A DNA stretch of 64,000 nucleotides from positions 1-64,000 of the forward strand of contig JAPZTJ010000038.1 in NCBI GenBank assembly GCA_027532555.1, written 5' to 3'. This document shows positions 35,980-45,018 of this stretch, in pieces (position 1 is the stretch's first letter; each line of letters starts with the position of its first letter). A program made the position numbers and the translations under genes. Source of the DNA: Aquidulcibacter sp. (GTDB lineage: Bacteria; Pseudomonadota; Alphaproteobacteria; Caulobacterales; Aquidulcibacteraceae). The notes below the pieces were generated by a model. It saw only the letters and a list, made by a program, of their open reading frames with translations. It searched no databases and was not told the DNA's origin.

Positions 35980-37080
35980 TCAAGCCAATCGACTTGCGAC
36001 CTCTTCACCAATGGCGAAGGAAGAGGTAAGGCCAGGGGAGTCGATTCCGAACAGGCACACCAAACCCTCCAAGCCATGGCTGGAATGGTCAAGGATACGG
36101 AAATCCTCAAACTGAGTGAGCGCATTGCCTACTTTCGGCCGAATGCCCGCATAATCGGCCTGCATCAGGCGCTCGTCTAAGCCCGGCCAGTAAGCTCGGA
36201 TCGATTCTGCAAACAGTGCCTTTCGGCTCTCATCTACACGATAATCCAAGGTTTCGACTGGCTGAACATCCGGGCCGAAGCGGGCGTGGCCACTCATATC
36301 GGGCGTTACATGGATGCCGAGCCCGCCAGCGGACGGCATTGGGTAAATCAAATGCGTGAAAGGGGCTTTTCCGCCGTAAGTGAAATAATTGCCCTTCGCG
36401 AATTTGGTTTCTGGCACCAAAGTGGGGTCAAGACCTTCGACGGCGTGTCCGGCTTGGGTGGACCAAAGACCTGCAGACAAAATGAGCTGGCGCGTGGTCA
36501 AAGTCATCGGCTCTTCACCACCAACCCGGACCTCAAAACCGCCAGCAACCGGCGTTGCCCCTAAAAAGGGCGCATTGCGCGCCAGTGCTCCGCCATGATC
36601 TTCGATTACACCTAAGAGTGCCAGCATGTAAGAATGGCTATCGACAATACCACTGGAGGGCGACCAGATGGCTGCCTCGGCGACAATCTCTGGCTCCATC
36701 TGCTTGATCCGGTCGGGGCCAATAATCTCTAAATCTGGGATATCATTGGCATGCCCGCGATCATTTATGACCTGCAAGGCGGCAACATCTGAGGCAGAGG
36801 GCGCAACGATCAGCTTGCCGAGCGCGCGAGCAGAAATACCCCGCTCCGCACAGAAGGCATACATGGCATGCTTGCCTGCCACACAGAGGCGGGCCTTTAA
36901 TGACCCGGTGGGGTAATACATGCCCGCATGGATAACCTCGGAATTACGTGATGAGGTTTCTTCACCAAAGCGACTATTCTTCTCTAGCACGATGACGCTT
37001 TGTCCACGGCTGGCCAAGGCGCGACCAACTGCCAGTCCGACTGCACCAGCGCCAACTACAATGACGTCTATATCGGTCAC
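35980..37080 (-). CDS. FAD-dependent oxidoreductase, L-2-hydroxyglutarate oxidase-like
   Basis: This 366-residue DAO-family flavoprotein starts DVIVVGAGAVGLAVGRALAS and has SSRNSEVIHAGMYYPTGSLK near residue 43, a signature of LhgO/L2HGDH-type enzymes, and a C-terminal LFGIDSPGLTSSFAIGEEVA. It probably oxidises L-2-hydroxyglutarate or a related 2-hydroxy acid at the membrane. It follows 15 bp after msrA on the same strand. Confidence 0.85.
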   Translation of the reverse strand: MTDIDVIVVGAGAVGLAVGRALASRGQSVIVLEKNSRFGEETSSRNSEVIHAGMYYPTGSLKARLCVAGKHAMYAFCAERGISARALGKLIVAPSASDVAALQVINDRGHANDIPDLEIIGPDRIKQMEPEIVAEAAIWSPSSGIVDSHSYMLALLGVIEDHGGALARNAPFLGATPVAGGFEVRVGGEEPMTLTTRQLILSAGLWSTQAGHAVEGLDPTLVPETKFAKGNYFTYGGKAPFTHLIYPMPSAGGLGIHVTPDMSGHARFGPDVQPVETLDYRVDESRKALFAESIRAYWPGLDERLMQADYAGIRPKVGNALTQFEDFRILDHSSHGLEGLVCLFGIDSPGLTSSFAIGEEVASRLA

Positions 37081-37095
37081 GGCACAGCTTTCCTC

Positions 37096-37752
37096 TTAGG
37101 CGCTAATACCCGTACCGATTGAACAAGCCACACCTGTTCCGCCAATCCCGCAATAACCGCCGGGGTTCTTGGCCAGATACTGTTGGTGATAGTCTTCTGC
37201 ATAGTAGAATTCCGGTGCCAGCATCACTTCGGTTGTTATCGGTCCATAGCCCGATTTAGCCAAGGCGGCTGCATACTGGGCGCGCGCGGCTTGGGCAACC
37301 TGCAACTCCTGTGCATCATTCACATAAATGCCAGAACGATACTGTGTCCCAATGTCGCCACCTTGCCGCATGCCCTGAGTCGGATCGTGATTTTCGAAAA
37401 AGACCTTCAGCAAGCCCTCCAACGTAATCTCAACCGGGTCATAGACCACCAAAACAACTTCGTTATGGCCGGTCATGCCACTGCAGACTTCTTCATAGGT
37501 CGGATTTGGTGTGAGGCCAGCGCTGTAACCAACCGCAGTGACGTAAACGCCCGGTGTTTGCCAAAACTTACGCTCTGCACCCCAGAAGCAACCAAGTCCT
37601 AATGTGATGGTTTTCAAGTTATCCGGCCAAGGTCCCTTTAAGGGGTGGCCGTTGACAAAGTGACGAGCGGGCACATTTATCGGTGTGGTCCTACCCTTCA
37701 AAGCTTCGTGAGCCGCTGGGATTTGTAATTTCTTCTGTTTGGAAAATAGCAT
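37096..37752 (-). CDS. msrA: Peptide methionine sulfoxide reductase MsrA
   Basis: This protein of about 218 residues repairs Met-S-sulfoxide. The catalytic motif [13 protein letters not shown] and downstream [15 protein letters not shown] and [20 protein letters not shown] are typical, as is the resolving Cys near [14 protein letters not shown] place the start at ATG 37752 (MLFSKQKK). An N-terminal extension of about 45 residues before the catalytic domain is common in this branch. Confidence 0.96.
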   Translation of the reverse strand: MLFSKQKKLQIPAAHEALKGRTTPINVPARHFVNGHPLKGPWPDNLKTITLGLGCFWGAERKFWQTPGVYVTAVGYSAGLTPNPTYEEVCSGMTGHNEVVLVVYDPVEITLEGLLKVFFENHDPTQGMRQGGDIGTQYRSGIYVNDAQELQVAQAARAQYAAALAKSGYGPITTEVMLAPEFYYAEDYHQQYLAKNPGGYCGIGGTGVACSIGTGISA

Positions 37753-37866
37753 AGTGAAGTGCTCCGGAGCTTTCCTAGATATAGGTCTCAAGATTGATTA
37801 CGCCAGATGCTTCTTTCGGGTTTCGCGTCAGTCTTTAATTAATTACATTCTGCCACACCTACTAGG

Positions 37867-38925
37867 ATGAGTATGACAGCTGAACTTGCCACGCCAAGAT
37901 TGCTTCCGCGCCGCTTAGGGTTGAACAGACCCAAGTTGGAGGTGCATGAAGGCGATTTGGCGCGCGCTGACCTGATCCTATCGCACGCGACTCATTGTGA
38001 CCCTCAGTCCAACGCAGCTCTGCTCGGTGATAAGCGCCTATTGTTTTCGGCGTCAGGCCGCAGTTTTTTGAGCTATGCGCCGAAAGGCCGTACTTGGTTG
38101 GCCTTTGGAGCGCCGGTAGGTCAGGCGGAAGAAGCGATAAGTTTGGCAAAACGTTTTGTTGCTATGGCCCAAAAACGGGGCGCAAAACCTGCTTTTTATG
38201 GCGTAGGCCCCAGCTTTGAACCGATTGCAGCGGCACTAGACTTACAAAAGGTCAAAACGGGCGAACGTGCCATTTTAGATCTCACAACTTTCTCCCTAGA
38301 CGGCAAGCAGCGCCAAGTTATTCGCACGCATCGCAATCGTCATATCAAGAACCAGTTTAGCGTCCGCATTGAAGGACCTGGTGCTGTGCGCGCCAATTTA
38401 TCGCGCTTGCAGACGATCTCTGACCAATGGTTGGTGCATCAAGCTGGGGGCGAGAAAGGCTTTGGTCTCGGACGGTTTGATGTGCATTATGTGGATCGCC
38501 TGCCACTGGCGACTGTTCGTGCCGAGGATGGCCATATTGTTGCTTTTGCTTGTTTATGGCCCACCGCAGACAAGTCCCGCATTGGGATCGATTTGATGCG
38601 CTATGGCGAAGACGCGCCAAATGGTGTGATGGATTATTTGTTTGCGGAACTGTTCTTGTGGGCGAAGGCACAAAATTACCAAGCGTTTGATCTGAACACC
38701 TCCCCGCTAGCGGGCGTTGAGCCCTGCAGCAGTTCGCCCTTTGTTACCAATCTGGCGAAGCTTATGTATGAGCATGGCGAGAAACTATATAATTTCCAAG
38801 GCGTGCGGCGGTTTAAGAACAAATTCCACCCAGAATGGGAAGACGTTTATCTGGCCGCACCAAAAGGGGTTTCCCATTTTGTCGCCTTGGCGCGGGCCAC
38901 TTTGTTGATTAACCGCCCGCTCTGA
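37867..38925 (+). CDS. DUF2156 family protein (LPG synthetase C-terminal-like)
   Basis: This 352-residue protein has the soluble GNAT-like fold of the C-terminal part of lysylphosphatidylglycerol synthases (DUF2156): FSASGRSFLSYAPKGRTWLA near residue 60, a basic VIRTHRNRHIKNQF near 150 and a closing RFKNKFHPEWEDVYLAAPK. It lacks the membrane flippase half. Members may transfer amino acids to lipids or other acceptors; which one here is unknown. It stands alone between msrA (divergent) and a VOC gene. Confidence 0.85.
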   Translation: MSMTAELATPRLLPRRLGLNRPKLEVHEGDLARADLILSHATHCDPQSNAALLGDKRLLFSASGRSFLSYAPKGRTWLAFGAPVGQAEEAISLAKRFVAMAQKRGAKPAFYGVGPSFEPIAAALDLQKVKTGERAILDLTTFSLDGKQRQVIRTHRNRHIKNQFSVRIEGPGAVRANLSRLQTISDQWLVHQAGGEKGFGLGRFDVHYVDRLPLATVRAEDGHIVAFACLWPTADKSRIGIDLMRYGEDAPNGVMDYLFAELFLWAKAQNYQAFDLNTSPLAGVEPCSSSPFVTNLAKLMYEHGEKLYNFQGVRRFKNKFHPEWEDVYLAAPKGVSHFVALARATLLINRPL

Positions 38926-38990
38926 ACGCGCGAACCCAGAGCAATAAAATCCCCACTCGACATCGCAAAAAGCCCGGTTAGAGTAATCGG

Positions 38991-40028
38991 ATGCGTACAC
39001 TCCTCTTTGCCTTGTTGTCGTTTGCGACCCTTTTGGTCGCCCCTATTTCTGTTGCTGCCAAGCCTATTCAGCCTGAAATAGGGAAAGGGTGGCAGGAAGT
39101 CGTCGTTCATGTAGCCGATCCCGCACCTTGGGTGGCATTTTTTACCGAAGATGCTGGGTGGAAAGTGGCCTCTCGCGGTGCCATCGACCCCGTGATCCTG
39201 AAGTCTTGGAACCTAGCGCCCACGGTTACCGGCAGTGAGGTTCTATTGGTCAATGCCGGTGACGCCAAAGGCTGGATCCGTTTGGTAACTCTAAAAGGAG
39301 TTGCGTCTGAACCCATCCGCCCAGCGGCACAGGCTTGGGACCCCGGTGGCTGGTTCTCACTGATGACGCGATCGCGCGACGCTACCAAAGTGTACGATAA
39401 GGCCATCGCGCGGGGTTGGACGGCCTATAATAGCCCCCAAGAGTTTAGCTTTGGTGGGGTGAAACTGCGCAATGTCGTGATTCGCGGACCAGACGGCGTC
39501 AATGTTTCGATCTATGAGCGTTTGGTGCCAAAGCTAGAAGGCTGGGAGACCACAAAGGGCATTAGCCGGGTGTTCAATGTCATGACCATGGTCAAGGATT
39601 TCGAAGCCGAGCGCGCCTTTTTCCAAGAGGGCCTTGGCTTTGGCGCTTGGTTCATCGGCAATTATGAAGACGCAAAGCCGGTTGCCACCAATTTCGGCCT
39701 GCCTGTCAATTTATCAACCCAAATCCCACGTCGATCCGGGATTCTGTGGGAGAGCCAGAGTGAAGATGGCCGGGTTGAACTGATGCGCTTCGTTGGTCTT
39801 GAGGGCGTTGACCACGCCCCGAGGGCTAGCTTTACCAACCGCGGCATCGTGTCTCTTAGACTACCTGTGGCGAACCTCGATGCTTGGGTCAGTAATGTGC
39901 GATCCAAGAATATTCAGGTCCGTCAATCTGCGGAGCCCGCGCAGCTTGTCCCTTATGGACGGATAAAATTGGCGTGGGTGCAATCCCCCAATGGCGGGAT
40001 TGTCGAAGCCTTTGAAGTTTTGCCTTAA
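38991..40028 (+). CDS. Secreted VOC/glyoxalase-fold protein
   Basis: This 345-residue protein has a signal peptide (MRTLLFALLSFATLLVA) and two glyoxalase/bleomycin-resistance-like modules, roughly residues 30-165 and 180-345, the first with VVHVADPAPWVAFFTEDAGW and the second with VMTMVKDFEAERAFFQEGLG. Export is unusual for this fold. Metal ligands and activity are not clear. Its stop overlaps that of the opposing CysG-like gene by 4 bp. Confidence 0.8.
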   Translation: MRTLLFALLSFATLLVAPISVAAKPIQPEIGKGWQEVVVHVADPAPWVAFFTEDAGWKVASRGAIDPVILKSWNLAPTVTGSEVLLVNAGDAKGWIRLVTLKGVASEPIRPAAQAWDPGGWFSLMTRSRDATKVYDKAIARGWTAYNSPQEFSFGGVKLRNVVIRGPDGVNVSIYERLVPKLEGWETTKGISRVFNVMTMVKDFEAERAFFQEGLGFGAWFIGNYEDAKPVATNFGLPVNLSTQIPRRSGILWESQSEDGRVELMRFVGLEGVDHAPRASFTNRGIVSLRLPVANLDAWVSNVRSKNIQVRQSAEPAQLVPYGRIKLAWVQSPNGGIVEAFEVLP

Positions 40029-40600
40029 ACTGGTTCTTTCAGGTCAGGCGGGCCAAAGGCTGCTACCAACTTGGCGAAGGCAGCTTGACGCATCTCGGCC
40101 ATGCTGGCCCCGGCCTGCTTTTGCACAAGACGTTCAGCTGTGAGGATTTCCAGCATCTCTGCCCAAGCCTCTGGGAAAGCTGCGGTCAGGCGTTCACGGA
40201 CATAAGAGGCCGCCGCTGGGCTGCCGCCGCCGGTGCCCGCACTCAAGACCAGTCGTCCCCGGCGAACAATGGCAGGGGTATGGAAGTCACAAAGGGGGAG
40301 AACATCTTCGGTATTGAGGAGGACTTTCGCCGCCCGCGCCGCTGCGCCCAAACGCTCTGCTTCCGCAGGCTCTAGATCGGCGACCCACATAACTTGCAAG
40401 CCCGCTAGATCATCCAAATTGGGCAGGCGTCCAATCAGCTCAGGGCCAGCCGCCGCGACAAGTTCTGGCTCTGGTCTATCTGAGAAAATCAAGGGTTTGG
40501 CCCCTAATCCCTGAAACCAACCTAGGCGACGAAGGGTCAGTGTGCCCCGCCCGACTAAGCCGATCCGCGTTTGCGCTGGGTCTAAATGTATAGGAATCAT
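40025..40600 (-). CDS. Precorrin-2 dehydrogenase/sirohydrochlorin ferrochelatase-like (CysG N-terminal)
   Basis: This 191-residue protein resembles the N-terminal part of CysG/Met8: a Rossmann start (RIGLVGRGTLTLRRLGWFQG) and VLLNTEDVLPLCDFHTPAIV with RRGRLVLSAGTGGGSPAAAS, the family core. It should oxidise precorrin-2 and may insert iron for sirohaem. It lacks the methyltransferase half, like stand-alone CysG-N proteins of sulfite/nitrite pathways. No cys or nir gene adjoins it. It converges on the VOC gene. Confidence 0.85.
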   Translation of the reverse strand: MIPIHLDPAQTRIGLVGRGTLTLRRLGWFQGLGAKPLIFSDRPEPELVAAAGPELIGRLPNLDDLAGLQVMWVADLEPAEAERLGAAARAAKVLLNTEDVLPLCDFHTPAIVRRGRLVLSAGTGGGSPAAASYVRERLTAAFPEAWAEMLEILTAERLVQKQAGASMAEMRQAAFAKLVAAFGPPDLKEPV

Positions 40601-40783
40601 GCCGCCACCTGCATCTTTTGCAGCACCATTTAGGCGGCTTTGCGTTGAGAATGAACCCCAAAGGGCTTTTGCGCTTTCATTAGGACTTTATGTCGCGCCA
40701 TTTACGGGTGCGATTGCTCGACGACGCCCAAAAATTGGAGCAAACAGAACTTTCACAATTTCTTGAACAAGGAGTGAGGCTAA

Positions 40784-41485
40784 ATGGCACGCTTGCATGG
40801 ACATACCGAACGCCACGCCATTGCGCGGATAGGCTGGCTTCGTGCAGCGGTGCTGGGTGCCAATGACGGTATTGTCTCAACCGCCAGCTTGATTGTAGGC
40901 GTTGCGGCGGCAGCAGCAACGCGGGACTCTATTTTGCTGACCGGTGTAGCAGGTCTTGTGGCCGGTGCCATGTCGATGGCGGCAGGCGAATATGTCTCTG
41001 TTAGCTCGCAAGCCGATAGCGAGGCCGCCGACATCTCTAAAGAGCGGCAGGAGCTGATTGATACACCCGACCATGAACTTGCAGAACTGACCGCGATCTA
41101 TGTCGCCCGTGGCCTAGAAAAGGAGCTTGCTCATCAAGTCGCCGTCCAAATGACAGCCCATGATGCCTTGGCTGCTCATACTCGGGACGAATTGGGCATT
41201 AGCGAGCATACCACCGCCAAGCCTATTCAGGCCGCCCTAACATCTGCCGCGACATTCAGTATTGGTGCCGCCCTGCCCTTGGCGACAATCGTGTTGGTTC
41301 CAGCGGCAATGATTATCCCGACAGTATCAATCGGAGCTTTGCTGTTCCTTGGGGTGCTGGGTGGGTTAGGTGCAAAAACCGGTGGGGCAAAGGCGTTACC
41401 AGCAGTCTTGCGCGTGACTTTCTGGGGCGCTTTGGCCATGGGCTTGACGGCGGGCATTGGCCATTTGATCGGGACTGCGATTTGA
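40784..41485 (+). CDS. VIT1/CCC1 family iron/manganese transporter
   Basis: This 233-residue membrane protein has the VIT family start (IGWLRAAVLGANDGIVSTAS), GVAGLVAGAMSMAAGEYVSV, a charged cytoplasmic domain (about 85-145) with ELAELTAIYVARGLEKELA, and C-terminal helices. Members export or sequester Fe2+ or Mn2+. CAAGGAGTGAGG precedes the ATG. Confidence 0.93.
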   Translation: MARLHGHTERHAIARIGWLRAAVLGANDGIVSTASLIVGVAAAAATRDSILLTGVAGLVAGAMSMAAGEYVSVSSQADSEAADISKERQELIDTPDHELAELTAIYVARGLEKELAHQVAVQMTAHDALAAHTRDELGISEHTTAKPIQAALTSAATFSIGAALPLATIVLVPAAMIIPTVSIGALLFLGVLGGLGAKTGGAKALPAVLRVTFWGALAMGLTAGIGHLIGTAI

Positions 41486-41783
41486 GGCGCAGAAAGACTT
41501 CCCAAAGACTTCAACACGATGCGGGTCAAAATTGGCGCTCGTCTTGTGTGTCATTTTAGCAATCATAGCCAAGAAACGCGCAAGCTGCCCGCTGAAATTA
41601 GCACAGATTGACCTCACGCAGGCATTCAAATGCGGGCTGTCGCGGTTCTGGCGCTTGCGCGGCTGAGCAACACGAGATTAGTATATCCTTTCTGATGGGG
41701 CATCAGCAGGTTTGGCATGTCAGTCCTAGCCGCGACTCCCTCACGTTTTAACGTTTTCGCATTGAGCTTTAGGAGAGTACGCC
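41486..41783. other. Leader of the TonB receptor gene
   Basis: Nearly 300 bp separate the VIT gene from the TonB receptor. I see no convincing gene. TAGGAGAG precedes the receptor ATG, and an ACGTTTTAACGTTTT direct repeat lies at about 41744-41758, of unknown meaning. Confidence 0.4.
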
Positions 41784-44765
41784 ATGAAACTTCGCAATTG
41801 GGCACAAGTAGGTCTGATTACCTGCTTAGCAGGCCCGGCCTTTGCACAGACTGTTGCAACCACACCAGCAGCAGAGGCTAAACCGGTCGAAACCATCATT
41901 GTGACGGGATCGAGTATCCGCCGTCAGGTAGAGACTAGTGCCTTGCCGTTGCAAATTGTCAGTCGCGAAGACTTAAAGCGTGAAGGCATTTCCAGCCCTG
42001 AACAATTGATCGCCTATTTGACGGCGAACGTTGCAGGGGTCGACAACCTTGCCTCAAACGCCGACGTGACAGAAAACCGGGGTGCGCGCGGTGGTTCTTT
42101 TGCCAATTTGCGTGGGCAAGGCTCTGCTGGAACCTTGATCCTGCTGAACGGGCGCCGAGTTGCAGCCCACGGGATCAATGGTGGCGCGGTTGATATCAAC
42201 CAATTGCCGATTACCGCTATGCAGCGCATCGACGTTTTGAAAGATGGGGCGTCGGCAATTTATGGCACCGATGCCATCGGTGGCGTGATCAATTTCATCA
42301 CCCGGACAGACTATCAGGGCATGAACGCCCGCGTGTTCACTGATGTGACCGAACAAGGTGGCGGCAACATCTATCAAGCCTCCTTGCTGGGTGGCTATGG
42401 CGATTTGGCAAGCCAAAATTTCAACATCATGGCCACCGTCAGTTATCGCAAGAACGAGGAATTGCTGGCAACGCAACGAGACTTTGTCGATGGCTTCCAA
42501 ATCGATCGCGGCCTTTCAAATGATACGCGCGGCACGCCATTCGGCACCATCTTCCCGCTGAACACCACGGCAACAGCGCCCTTTACACCAAATGGCACCC
42601 TGTTTGGTACGACAACCAACGCACCATTTGTGCCTGGCTCGACCACTTTGCGCTTGGTTGGCGGCGTAAACCCGCTGGCGCTGCCAGGTGGGCTTGGCTG
42701 TTCTGCCATCAAAGACATGGAAGATTATGCTGAGCAATTGTGGTTTTCTGCCAGCACATCGGCGACTGCGAGTTTGGCGTGTGCTTGGGATACCGGCAAT
42801 CAGGCAAGTATCCAGCAGGAACAAGAGACCACCAATGCCCTTGTGCGCGGTGTGTTCCGGCTCGGCAAGCATGAGTTTGTTGGTGAATTCACCGCCTCGG
42901 ACGCGACTGCTGATAACCGCTTCTCCCACATCCAGTTGATTCCTAATGCCACCGCCATTACGGGACCCGATTCAACGTCGCTGAACTTTGCCTACTTCCG
43001 GGTCCCAGGAGTCAACGAAGCAGTTTATGATCGAATTGCCAATGCGCTGGTGGCCGCTTTCCCAACGGACACAGCATTGGCCGGACGGCGTGCTCTGAAC
43101 TTGCCGATTGCCATGCGCTGGCGCTGTATCGAATGCGGACGCCGCGAGATTAGCACCAACACCAAAACCAGCCGCTTCTTCTTTGGTGCGGATGGCCCAT
43201 TGCCATTCGGCGACTGGAACTATCGCTTTGGTGCTTCCCAAGCGACCAGCGAAGCGGAATCCACGCTTGGCACGGGCTATTATTACCGCAATGCCTTCTC
43301 GGTGAACGGGGTACAAAGAAACAATGGCATTGTGAACGTCTTCAACTCTGGCGTGCTCAACCCATTCCTATTGCCCGGCCAAGAGCAGACGGCAGCCGCT
43401 TTGGCCGCGCTTGAAACCGCTTCTGCCCGTGGCGTGACTTTGTTTGGCGGTAAGTTCACCGTCACCCAGTTTGACGGCTCTATGTCGGGTCCGCTCTTTG
43501 ATCTGCCCGGTGGCAAGGCCTATGCGGCAATCGGTGTTGATTTCCGCACCGAAGAGTACGCCTTCAATGGCGACCAACGCGTCGCGGCAGAGCGCTCAAA
43601 CATTCTCGGTGCGCCGTTTGACCAAGCCAACGTATTGAGCGGCGTCAGCCGTGATGTGAAGGCTGTGTTTGCCGAAATGGTTTTCCCGGTTCTGGACAAT
43701 TTGGAATTTACCATCGCCGGTCGCGTCGACGAGTATGATGGGTTTGGGCGCACAACCAATCCAAAATACTCCCTCAAATATAGACCGATGGACAGGCTGT
43801 TGTTCCGTGGCTCGTACAGCACCGGTTTCCGTGTGCCTTCGTTCAACCAAATCTATAACGGTGTGACAGCAGTTGATTTGGCGCTAGGTGCGGCCGTGGT
43901 TGATCCAAAGACATGCCCGACCTTGGTTGTCTCAACCCTCGCAGGCTGTGGCAATATTCTTGATCTTGGCCCAGTGCGGGAACTTACCGGCGGCAATTTG
44001 CAATTGGGACCTGAAGAAGCTGAGAACGCGACCTTTGGATTTGTATTGAACCTTGCCCAGAATGCGACAATATCGGTTGACTGGTGGCAAATCGAGCGGA
44101 CCGGCACAATCGCTTCGCTCACCCGCACCCAGCTGATGCAAAATTACGTCGACTTTGAGGACAAGTTCCAGCGCGATCCAGTCTCGGGCCGGATTGTTGC
44201 GATTGACCGCCGGATTCTCAATGCTGGCGGCAATTTGATGGAAGGCCTTGAGATCGGGCTCCGCAATAATGGTGAATTCATGGGCACCAAGTGGAGTGCC
44301 GGCCTAGACGGAACCCACATTTTGAACCGTCAGTCTAGGCTACTGCCCTCGGCCGCCTATGGGCCAAACGAAGTGGATAAATGGACGCGCTTTCAAGATC
44401 TTACTTTGTCTTGGCGGCACAATGCATATCTGACACTGACACGCGGCGACTGGAGTGCGACCCTGTCGCAATCCTATCGACCCAGTTACCTCGACAATGC
44501 GAACTATCTGGGCATTGCCTCGGGCGTCGTCATTCCCTCTAATTATCAACAACGGGTTGAAAGCTACACCACCTATAATACGACGGTGACCTATCGCGGC
44601 ATCAAAAACATGGTGGTTACCGGAGGGATCAAAAACCTTCTTAACACCGATCCTCCGTTCACATTGGGGTATGATTCTGACCTAGGCAGCGGAAGCTCTT
44701 GGGAGCCACGCTTGGCTGATCCACGAGGACGGGCCTTCACCCTGAACTTGGAATACGAATTCTAA
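41784..44765 (+). CDS. TonB-dependent outer membrane receptor
   Basis: This 993-residue protein has a signal peptide ending TFAQ-like (GPAFAQ), a TonB-box-like VETIIVTGSSIRR, a plug domain (about 50-175) with LLNGRRVAAHGINGGAVDIN and DAIGGVINFITR, and a long beta-barrel ending in EYEF with a terminal Phe. It belongs to the oar/iron-complex or saccharide receptor type common in sphingomonads and Caulobacterales. Several extracellular loops carry paired Cys (RWRCIECGRRE near residue 445). The ligand is unknown. Confidence 0.93.
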   Translation: MKLRNWAQVGLITCLAGPAFAQTVATTPAAEAKPVETIIVTGSSIRRQVETSALPLQIVSREDLKREGISSPEQLIAYLTANVAGVDNLASNADVTENRGARGGSFANLRGQGSAGTLILLNGRRVAAHGINGGAVDINQLPITAMQRIDVLKDGASAIYGTDAIGGVINFITRTDYQGMNARVFTDVTEQGGGNIYQASLLGGYGDLASQNFNIMATVSYRKNEELLATQRDFVDGFQIDRGLSNDTRGTPFGTIFPLNTTATAPFTPNGTLFGTTTNAPFVPGSTTLRLVGGVNPLALPGGLGCSAIKDMEDYAEQLWFSASTSATASLACAWDTGNQASIQQEQETTNALVRGVFRLGKHEFVGEFTASDATADNRFSHIQLIPNATAITGPDSTSLNFAYFRVPGVNEAVYDRIANALVAAFPTDTALAGRRALNLPIAMRWRCIECGRREISTNTKTSRFFFGADGPLPFGDWNYRFGASQATSEAESTLGTGYYYRNAFSVNGVQRNNGIVNVFNSGVLNPFLLPGQEQTAAALAALETASARGVTLFGGKFTVTQFDGSMSGPLFDLPGGKAYAAIGVDFRTEEYAFNGDQRVAAERSNILGAPFDQANVLSGVSRDVKAVFAEMVFPVLDNLEFTIAGRVDEYDGFGRTTNPKYSLKYRPMDRLLFRGSYSTGFRVPSFNQIYNGVTAVDLALGAAVVDPKTCPTLVVSTLAGCGNILDLGPVRELTGGNLQLGPEEAENATFGFVLNLAQNATISVDWWQIERTGTIASLTRTQLMQNYVDFEDKFQRDPVSGRIVAIDRRILNAGGNLMEGLEIGLRNNGEFMGTKWSAGLDGTHILNRQSRLLPSAAYGPNEVDKWTRFQDLTLSWRHNAYLTLTRGDWSATLSQSYRPSYLDNANYLGIASGVVIPSNYQQRVESYTTYNTTVTYRGIKNMVVTGGIKNLLNTDPPFTLGYDSDLGSGSSWEPRLADPRGRAFTLNLEYEF

Positions 44766-44792
44766 ATCCAAGTTAGATCATCGCATAAACGA

Positions 44793-44817
44793 ACGGGGCC
44801 CTGAGGCCCCGTTTTTT
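44793..44817 (+). terminator. Rho-independent terminator after TonB receptor
   Basis: ACGGGGCC (44793-44800) and GGCCCCGT (44805-44812) form a perfect 8-bp stem with a CTGA loop, followed by a T run. This is a strong intrinsic terminator. Confidence 0.93.
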
Positions 44818-44853
44818 GTTGGTCGACTAGCTACCCGAAAAGTCACTTCAGCA

Positions 44854-45018
44854 TTAGCGACTGCCGACAGAGCTACCGATTGAGTTGAACCGTATGCTCA
44901 TATTGTTGCCAAGACGGGTCACCGAGGAGATCAGCACAACGGCGATCAAGGCTGCGGTCAAAATCACCAAAATTGCGGATCGAAGCGATGGCTCCGCCAA
45001 AGGTGGGCAGGAAGAGGC
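44854..45018 (-). pseudogene. Possible Flp pilin-like remnant directly after dxs
   Basis: In the same frame as dxs and starting right after its TAG, 54 codons stay open and include a hydrophobic segment followed by TRLGNNMSIRFNSIGSSVG, which resembles the C-terminal half of Flp pilins (helix, then a LG-N-Fn-I pattern). The prepilin cleavage motif and an ATG are missing; a TTG 18 bp in is the only possible start. It may be a decayed pilin, a small single-helix protein or chance. Confidence 0.4.
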
